Shown here: positions 57,101 through 64,000 of the stretch, piece after piece
Numbering within the stretch: the first letter of the stretch is position 1
Layout of the letters: every line of letters begins with the position of its first letter
The notes under the pieces: model-generated
What the model was told of the DNA's origin: nothing
The model's input: the letters and a program-made list of their open reading frames with translations, nothing else
Database searches by the model: none
Assembly: GCA_035610835.1 (NCBI GenBank)
Contig: CM069448.1
Location: 10,739,717-10,803,716, forward strand
DNA length: 64,000 nt
From: Ophiura sarsii
Taxonomy: Eukaryota > Echinodermata > Ophiuroidea > Amphilepidida > Ophiuridae
Reading direction: 5' to 3'
Program-made: the position numbers and the translations under genes

Positions 57101-57582
57101 ATATTATAAAAAAATGAATGTATCACTTCCATGTAACTGCTAAAAAAATTACATAGTTATCTTGCATTATAAGGCAATGAAAAAAACCTTGTTCTACGGG
57201 TAAGTGGACTTCATAGGTAGGCCGGTCGGTGGGGCATTTTTTGTGTTAACAAATTTCAACAATGTTAAAAAAATGAAAACATTTTTCAACAAAAAATTTT
57301 AAAAATCCACAAATTTGCATTTTTTAAAGTAATTTGGGCTGTTTTTGATCTATATCCAAATATGAATTCAGTTTGAGTTTCAGTTCAGAGAGATACAAAG
57401 CTTTAAAAAGGTATAGAAACTTTTGGGATACCAAAATGAATTCACAGCATAAGTGACAAAGGAAGTTTTGTCTCATCCAAGGTAATGAAGAAGGTGCAAC
57501 AATATTTGAGATGTGATAGATGGCAGCAATTATGGCAGCTAAGACCGGTGTCTAGATTTTATTTCTATGATGGGAGTTTATA

Positions 57583-58809
57583 CAGGGTGAGTAAAAAAAA
57601 AGTACTCAAAGTAAAATAATTATTAAAAATATTTTTTATCAGAATATGAAGACAACCAATAAATGTGGAAATAGATGCATTTATTCACTATCATCAGCAA
57701 AAAGAATAACATTTTATGGTGCCGTTTACCAGATATGACTATTTTGGTAAAGCTACTGCATTTTGAAACAAAACACTATATTGAATATTTTACTCAATAA
57801 TGCTTGATATTAAGGGTAGGGCTGTCATCATTAAGGGGGATGTGCACCTTCGGTATAGCCTCCGTAAAACTGCCGTAACTTCTTCATTATTCATTTAATC
57901 TAGGTAAAAGTATACATTTTTTTTGCAGGAAAGGGTTCAATGAATCCAACTATGATCATGACCCATTTTAGGTTCTGCAAAGATAACTCAAAATATATTT
58001 TGTCAACTTTTGTCATACTAGTTTTATTATATTCCTCATACAATTCCCTAGGAATCTTTTTTTGTTGTTTTTGAAAATCTTTATTATTTTTTGAATTATA
58101 GACCAAAAAGTTCTAAAAAACTTGATTTTTTTACCTCCAAAATCGTGAAAATCGCCATTTTGGTAAAAAATCACATCATTTGGCACTTGTTGGTCGATAA
58201 TTCAAAATAATAAAGATTTTCAAAAAAAACAAAAAAATCCTAGGGAATTGTATGAGGAATATAATAAAACTAGTATGACAAAATTTGACAAAATATATTT
58301 TGAGTTAACCTAAAATGGGTCAAAAAACGTGTTTTTTATGATTTTCTCCAAAATGGTCAATTTCATGATCATAGTTGGATTCATTGAACCCTTTCCTGCA
58401 AAAAAATGTATACTTTTATATAGATTAAATGAATAATGAAGAAGTTACGGCAGTTTTACGGAAGCTGTACCTGAAGATGCACAGCCCCTTAATGAGCTAG
58501 TGGATTCATGCATGGTAGGTACACAATAGCTTATATAATAAAGACAATTTAAACATTCTCAGTTATTTTTTCAAACATTAAATGCGAAATAATGACGATA
58601 CAATGTCATTATTAACAAAACAATGTCATTATTACACAAATTTAGCAACAACAAAACATTTGGCTTTTGTGCTAGTCGGACTCAGTTCGGACTAGAGTGT
58701 GAACCGTTTTCACCCGTCTGCCTCAATAAAAAATCTGTGAAATATTTGCACAGATTTTAAGATATAAAATCCCAAAGTTGAGTACACTTTATTTTTTACT
58801 CACCCTGTA
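57583..58809. mobile_element. TIR element containing a large foldback
   Basis: The left end ACAGGGTGAGTAAAAAAAAA is inverted at the right as TTTTTTACTCACCCTGTA. Inside, about 57830-58490 is a second, longer inverted repeat: the arms share GCAGGAAAGGGTTCAATGAA, TTCATTATTCATTTAAT and GTAAAACTGCCGTAACTTCT. There is no transposase frame. Confidence 0.8.
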
Positions 58810-59269
58810 TGTCTCTTGACACAAAACATATGTTACCAATTACGTCAATATCAAATGAGCGTTTCATTTTGAGCCTCCATTCAGGGCTAATAAAACTTTA
58901 AAATTACTTAAAGAAGCAAAAACATAATACAATGTTGTTCTGTTGTGTGTAATCTTTTATTTTGATTGTCATCTTGTATACGTCCTGGTGTACAAAACTT
59001 GACCATAAGGCGACAAAAAAACACCAAACCCCTGTTCGACAGGCCAACAGACCTCTCAGGTTGGGTCAGTTGGTAGGGCATTTTAAATTTATTATTTGAA
59101 TTTCTTCAAAAAGGCACAAAATTCGCAAAAATCTTGGAAAATGTGCAATTTTTGGACAAACTGAAAAATCCCCAAAAGGCAGTATTCATTTATATTTAAC
59201 AAACCAATGAAGCACATATTTAAAGAGCATAGGCCTATTTGTTTGCTCATACAAAAAGAAATATCACCA

Positions 59270-59400
59270 AATTGAACCTTGCTATCAAGAATTATGCCTG
59301 TTTTAATAAAGGAACCCGCACCCGTTTTGGGAGCTGCCTACGAAATGCTAAATCCTTTGAAATAATCAATCTTAGGAAGCAACAAGTACATATTCACAAA
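59270..59400 (+). repeat. Dispersed repeat, diverged copy
   Basis: GCTATCAAGAATTATGCC and GAAATGCTAAATCCTTT relate it to 548-840 and 60200-60490. Confidence 0.5.
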
Positions 59401-59410
59401 GAGATTTGAA

Positions 59411-59728
59411 CCCGGGGTGGGGGTACTCGGATTTGGTTTGGTCGTGGGTGTGCCGCTGGAGATTCAAAACCCATACCCAATTTTAGGGGTGATTTTGGTT
59501 TTGCTTCATTTTAGACCAAATTTATCGGGAAAATATACCTAATTTTTGCAAATTTTCGCGAAAATAGACCCATTTGTAAAAAGTGACCCGATTATTAGGG
59601 ATTTCCAGCACAAAATCACACCCCATGTTTAGGGATTTTGTGCCCAAAAAGCTACCCATTAGAGCGGCACACCCCCGTATACCGTATTGTGTGAGTACCC
59701 CCCCCCCCCCCCCCCCCCGGGATTTGAG
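59411..59728. mobile_element. Repeat with GGGGGTACTC / GAGTACCCCC ends
   Basis: It starts GGGGTGGGGGTACTCGG and ends GTGAGTACC followed by 21 C (59698-59718). The interior (ACACCCCATGTTTAGGGATT) matches the repeat at 1-290 in the opposite orientation. The homopolymer appears to be part of the terminus. Confidence 0.6.
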
Positions 59729-59999
59729 CCCGGGAGTTTCAAACACACAGTACAATGGTATGCATAAAATCCATTATGTCTGATTCAACACTGAAACATT
59801 CCCCTTTTGTCAGATTTTGTGTTTCATATTATGAGGAATGAAGGTAAATCCAGGTGTAAATCAATTTCTCTCCGAAATGATAATGATGTTTTAAATTTAA
59901 ATGTTCATGTTACTTTTTTCATAAAGAATTCCATTGACAGCTCAAAGAAGTAGGTACTTTTAGATTAAAAAAAGGCGCCACTGAATATTGATTTTATCA

Positions 60000-60490
60000 A
60001 TACTTCAATCAGGATACGTTTAAATGCCCTATAGATAAAAATATCTTTTGAATATGAATTTGAATGAATCTGTACTATTTGCGTGCTCCTCAGTTAGACG
60101 GATTATTTCAAAGGGGTAGCATTCCCCAATCATTTGCCAAAACCCTTAAAATACAATTGAAACAGACATAACTCTTGATAAAAGGGCAAACCAGTGTTTC
60201 TTTTTTTAAGATGAGTGAACTAATTTGTTCTTTGAATACTTGCTTTGTTTGAATATCTTTGGTTTAAATACCTTCTGAATTTGAATGAATTTGCGCTCTT
60301 TGCTCCTCCCGTAGATGTATAATTTCAAAGGATTTAGCATTTTGTGCACAGTTCCAAAAGTGGGTTCATATAATAACACGGGCATAATTCTTGATAGCAA
60401 TTAAGGATCAATATCAGGTCTCCCTATTCTCTTTTCGGATGGGCGGAAGTATATGATCTTTGAACATAAGCAGTCTGCTCTAAACATATA
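60000..60490 (-). repeat. Dispersed repeat, copies in series
   Basis: Positions 60200-60490 are the reverse complement of 548-840 (GGGCATAATTCTTGATAGCA, TTTGAATGAATTTGCGCTC). A more diverged relative precedes it at 60000-60170. Confidence 0.6.
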
Positions 60491-60536
60491 TACCAAATTA
60501 AATGCCAGGCACGGATATAGGGGGGTGGGGGCAACG

Positions 60537-60560
60537 CCCCCCCCCCCCCCCCCCCCCCCC
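60537..60560 (+). repeat. Poly(C) tract, 24 bases
   Basis: An uninterrupted run of C followed by purine-rich sequence (60571-60655). Confidence 0.95.
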
Positions 60561-61384
60561 TCCAAAAAAAGGGGAAAAAAGAAATAAAAAAGGGAAAGAG
60601 AGAGGAAGAAGAGGGGACAAACGAAAAAGAAAAAAGAAAAGGGTGGGGGAGGGGTACGACAAGGCGTGATGGGAGGCGTACGAGAAACATAAAAACGTTT
60701 GGAGTTTATTGGAAGTTGGTCGGGATAGCCTACGTACATACGTGTACGTATTGACGAGAAATTTGATATTTTGGAGGTAACTATATATAGTATAACTTCT
60801 TTCTGCCATAGGCCTATATAAAGAGCCAATATTGATCAGAAATAAAGTGATTGCCTTTTCAATAAAATTCTAGTGTCAAAATAAGTTGCAGGATTTCTGG
60901 GACACCCTGTATACATTTCTACCCGAGCAATTTCCAATAGGCTGGCAACCTTGTGTTTACTTGATGGGGAAATCCCCTGAATAAATAAATACACCCACTC
61001 ATTTACGCCACAACACGCACAAATATACTACAAGGAAGTCAGACGAAAAACAATCTACACTAGTTCATGGATGGACGACGACATCGATACAGTCCTGGAG
61101 TAGAGTACATGATGCAGTGCGACTTCAAGCATGCTTCATTCAAGACGAGGGACAAAGTAACCATGTACCAAGACCAATAACACATACATCACTGAGCCAG
61201 GAAGTTGTGAAATATTGGGGTAAGCTTAATTAGGTTGTTACATGACGTTTCATAAATTATATTGCTATACAATTTTCACAACACCAAAGTAAAACCCAAC
61301 AAACCCCCGGCCCCCAACGCAACATAAAAGTTGGTAACCATGATAGTTCTTCATCCCCCTTTGCAAGGATTTTTCATCAATTTA

Positions 61385-61408
61385 CCCCCCCCCCCCCCCC
61401 CCCCCCCC
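61385..61408 (+). repeat. Poly(C) tract, 24 bases
   Basis: An uninterrupted run of C just upstream of the tandem repeat at 61455. Confidence 0.95.
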
Positions 61409-61454
61409 ATTTTTTCGGGTGCTAATGCGACAACAAAATTGGGATAAAAAATAC

Positions 61455-61662
61455 CCCTATCTCTTTGGTTTTCAATGACTAGAATTTCCAAGCCCCCTTC
61501 TCAATGACGCTTTTATACATTATATGTAGCTAGATAAAACATGTTGCTAACTGCTTATTCGAGGACACCATTGGGTACAAAATACTCCCTATTTTTTTGG
61601 TTTTCAATGACTAGAACTTCCAAGACCCCTTCTCAATGACGCTTTTATACATTATACATAAA
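61455..61662. repeat. Tandem repeat, period about 130 bp
   Basis: GGTTTTCAATGACTAGAA and CTTCTCAATGACGCTTTTAT occur at 61466-61530 and again at 61599-61662. Confidence 0.8.
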
Positions 61663-62070
61663 AAAAACTAGAAGCACGGTTTTCTTTCGCGAAGGTCGTA
61701 AAATTCAACCCAAAAAGTTGTCATGGCGACAAATTCGCGTTCGCGAAATGGAGTTTATCCCGGCCTTAAGCCTCAAATAATGAAGGAGTCGGAAGATTTT
61801 TACCATGTGGATGTCATGTTTTAGCTCCTGGTGTTTTTCAAATTTTGCAACAGCAAAGTATAGTTCCAGCTAGAGCTACCTTTGTCAAAAAAAGGTTACA
61901 GCTTCTGGTTGATGAGGGCTTACTGTGCATGCATTGGACGAAGCTGAACAAAGCTGAACGACAAATATTATTTACATCATTCATTTTAAGATCACTCTCG
62001 AAAATTACTCCGAGGTTACATGCACTTTTTACAGGGTGTATGGGAACATTGGCAATTCCATCTATAGAAT

Positions 62071-62305
62071 GCCTTGATCAGGCTTGGAAATAGCAACCGC
62101 CCGCCCGCCCGTAGCGGGTAATTTGTATGTTGGACAGATGAAGATATAAAAATACCTGACCGGCTGGCAGGTAAAATTGTTCAAACTCACAGTATTAAAG
62201 TGAGTTACACTGGCTAGTGGAATTACTGTCGGACAGGTATTTTTGTGAGTTATCGGCCCGACTGGTTGGTTGAAACAAATCTGAAGTTCCAGCACTGGCC
62301 TTGAT
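62071..62305. mobile_element. hAT-type MITE, copy 2, perfect target duplication
   Basis: The element at 62079-62297 starts CAGGCTTGGA and ends TCCAGCACTG. It is flanked by identical 8-mers GCCTTGAT (62071-62078, 62298-62305). It is homologous to 3268-3448 (ACTGGCTAGTGGAATTACTG). It inserted at the end of an 82-codon frame of no recognised identity (61845 onward). Confidence 0.88.
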
Positions 62306-62509
62306 TGGATTGTATTGCACATATGAGGAGTTTATTTGCAAAACGTGCGAAGTCCACAAAGTGTACCTTGGAGAAAATCATGTTTTATTTCAATGTACAT
62401 TTTGGATTGGATAATATTGCATGGCTTAACTCTACCCATTTGGAGGATTTGCAGGAATAAAGCTACAGAGGGGAAACACGGGACAAATGATGACAGAAAA
62501 AATGGTATG

Positions 62510-62592
62510 CGCCGTTCCCGGGAATCGAACACGGGCCGCCTCGGCGTAAGTCCTGGTGATCGTGCATCACGCTACAGGGGTCGCGCTCCCAA
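62510..62592 (-). other. tRNA-like pol III head (SINE remnant)
   Basis: The minus strand reads GCGACCCCTGTAGCGTGATG and then CCCGTGTTCGATTCCCGGGA, a good B box with paired T arm. The D and anticodon arms are unclear. Likely a SINE head rather than a tRNA gene. Confidence 0.5.
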
Positions 62593-63401
62593 AAATAACT
62601 TTTCGGAGCTTATATATTTGTACCTTTGTGTGATTGCGTAATGAGATAGACTGGGGTCCACCGCCACTGGCGCGGTACTTCTGTTAGATTTTGTTGGATT
62701 TAGCATGGTTAGGGTTAAGGTATGCCCATACAAAAACTAAAATGACACGTTTGGTTGAAATCCTGAACCTTTGTTATTTTGTTATTATCTCTTTTTTGTT
62801 TCCAAAATACTATGGACTTAGCACATTTTGCCACTAAACAGATTGATCCACTTTCTAGAAACACTCTTTGTAACCACTATGGCTCTAAGTTCATCATTCC
62901 ATTTTTAAAGAGGTTGTCAAATGACTTAGAAATCAAAAAGAATGAATCCAAAATCTGATTTCCTTTCCTTTTTATATTTTTTTGAATATTTTTGATAAAA
63001 TGACCTAAAATGAAAATGGCCATTTTCCCTAAATTTTGGGATTTTCCGTTAAAGATTGACCATCATTTGAATTTTTGCTTACATGTACATATTACAGACT
63101 AAATGTACAACAATTACTGACATGGCATTTCAAATGAAAGATTAAAGTATGCTAAAACTTTTTTAAAAAAATATTAACCCCCCCCCTCCCACCTTCATCT
63201 TCAAATTTATCCAGAAATCATATGAAACGAATTCAAACTTCATTCAAATTTTATTCTAACTTCTTGTATTTCACATTAACAGGTCATATTCACAATCATG
63301 TCATTCATGCATCATTCCGTTTTTATTTGAATTGACTTTCCATTCCATCCATTCCATTATGTTTATTCATAGCACTTCAACCATACCATTGGTTCAAAGA
63401 A
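62593..63401. other. Upstream region of the kinase gene
   Basis: AT-rich sequence with a short C tract at about 63178-63186 and a CATTCCATCCATTCCATTAT microsatellite-like stretch just before the start. Possible splice acceptors AACAG (63282) and TTCATAG (63371) mean the ATG region may be the start of a downstream exon rather than the mRNA 5' end. No promoter motif is convincing. Confidence 0.4.
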
Positions 63402-64000
63402 ATGATGGCAAATCTACAAGTCACTAAACAGGGTAGATCAGCTCAGGGGAAAAGTGAGCATATATACCAGAATCTGAGTATACTAGAATGTAACTTGGAT
63501 GTGGGACGGCGCATAGCAGGAGGTTCAACGTGTGACGTTTATGAAGCCAAGTTTAAAACGCTAGATGATGAACCAATTGATGTTGCAGTCAAGCTTCTAA
63601 AGTACACAACCGAAGAGGAAGAAAAGATAATACCAAAGGAAATCATTTTTCTTAAAGGCTTGGAGCATCGCAACATCATCAAATTTATAGGATTAATGAT
63701 GTCACCTGGAAAGCCCTTGAGCATTGTGACAGAATTGGCAGAAAAGGGATCACTCTACGACTACTTGAAGAAAACAAGGAGCAATAATATCTCGCGGTTG
63801 GCAGGAAGGCTTTTCATTATCTGGACCATGGATGCTGCATATGCAATTCAGTTCCTCCAAAAAGAGAATGTGGCGCACAGGGACATCAAATCTTTGAACT
63901 TTGTTATCACCAGTGGAGAGGTCTTGAAATTGTGTGACTTTGGAATCGCAAAGAACATGAAAGCGACCATGGAGACAGCTATGGAGAGGGGCACAGTTCG
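63402..64000 (+). CDS. TKL-type protein kinase, N-terminal part (runs off the window)
   Basis: It starts at tandem ATGs (63402 and 63405, the second in ATGG context), with an in-frame TGA upstream at 63333. About 32 polar residues (MMANLQVTKQGRSAQGKSEH onward) precede the catalytic domain. Visible motifs are the glycine loop RRIAGGSTCDVYEA, the ATP lysine in DVAVKLL, the helix-C Glu in PKEIIFLKGLEHRNIIKFIG, the catalytic loop HRDIKSLNF, the metal-binding DFG in LCDFGIAKNM, and the activation-loop end RGTVR, where the window stops. HRDIK and GTxR suggest a Ser/Thr kinase of the TKL group (MLK/ZAK/RIPK-like). All key residues seen are intact. An upstream acceptor (TTCATAG, 63371) would allow an earlier coding exon. 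Confidence 0.85.
   Translation, partial: MMANLQVTKQGRSAQGKSEHIYQNLSILECNLDVGRRIAGGSTCDVYEAKFKTLDDEPIDVAVKLLKYTTEEEEKIIPKEIIFLKGLEHRNIIKFIGLMMSPGKPLSIVTELAEKGSLYDYLKKTRSNNISRLAGRLFIIWTMDAAYAIQFLQKENVAHRDIKSLNFVITSGEVLKLCDFGIAKNMKATMETAMERGTV

Noticed and set aside
60401..60829. Minus-strand frames of 88-142 codons with poly-Gly/poly-Pro
   Set aside because: They are produced by a poly(C) tract and purine-rich simple sequence inside a dispersed repeat, all three frames being open together.

Overview
The window is animal genomic DNA: AT-rich, intron-rich and packed with transposon remains. GT-AG introns, SH3/ZU5/UPA/death-fold domains and many LINE, SINE and MITE relics point to an invertebrate deuterostome. 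An echinoderm is my best guess, but nothing here proves the species.

Main gene (+ strand, about 2.85-43.65 kb). I can join a chain of exons with consistent phases into one reading frame. In order they encode a duplicated Pro-rich segment, an SH3 domain split over two exons, a ZU5 plus UPA module on one large exon, linkers, a death domain split over two exons, a CARD-like domain, an acidic linker, and a second death domain. That last domain lies in the same frame but behind a single in-frame TAG. ZU5-UPA-DD is the autoinhibited module of UNC5 and PIDD proteins. With an SH3 in front and a CARD behind, and no transmembrane segment or netrin-receptor ectodomain visible, this looks like a cytoplasmic death-fold adaptor. 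The true 5' end is not identified and may lie upstream of the window. Part of the ZU5 exon is tandemly duplicated (12899-13090).

Second gene (+ strand, 63402 to the window edge): the N-terminal part of a tyrosine-kinase-like (TKL) Ser/Thr protein kinase with all catalytic motifs present as far as the sequence runs.

The rest is mobile DNA. The 13-kb intron 17423-30588 holds a LINE 5' half (17.9-19.6 kb), a hAT MITE with perfect 8-bp target duplications (19928-20262) and a large nested foldback element (about 21.03-30.06 kb). That element's two arms are separated by a tandem array of two 2232-bp units plus a partial third, a LINE 3' end and a hairpin MITE. Its core carries many copies of a 13-mer, GTCACGGACGGAC. 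Other introns hold piggyBac-, hAT- and mariner-type non-autonomous elements, a foldback element whose empty site is preserved nearby (35173-36042), a LINE 3' end with a 76-bp perfect palindrome, and a 68-bp minisatellite of about 23 copies (38777-40342). Between the two genes lie a non-coding LTR retrotransposon with apparently identical 320-bp LTRs (48011-51989, minus orientation), LINE 3' ends (53.9 kb and 54.8-55.6 kb), a TIR/foldback element (57583-58809) and a hAT MITE (62079-62297). Poly(C) tracts recur at repeat boundaries.
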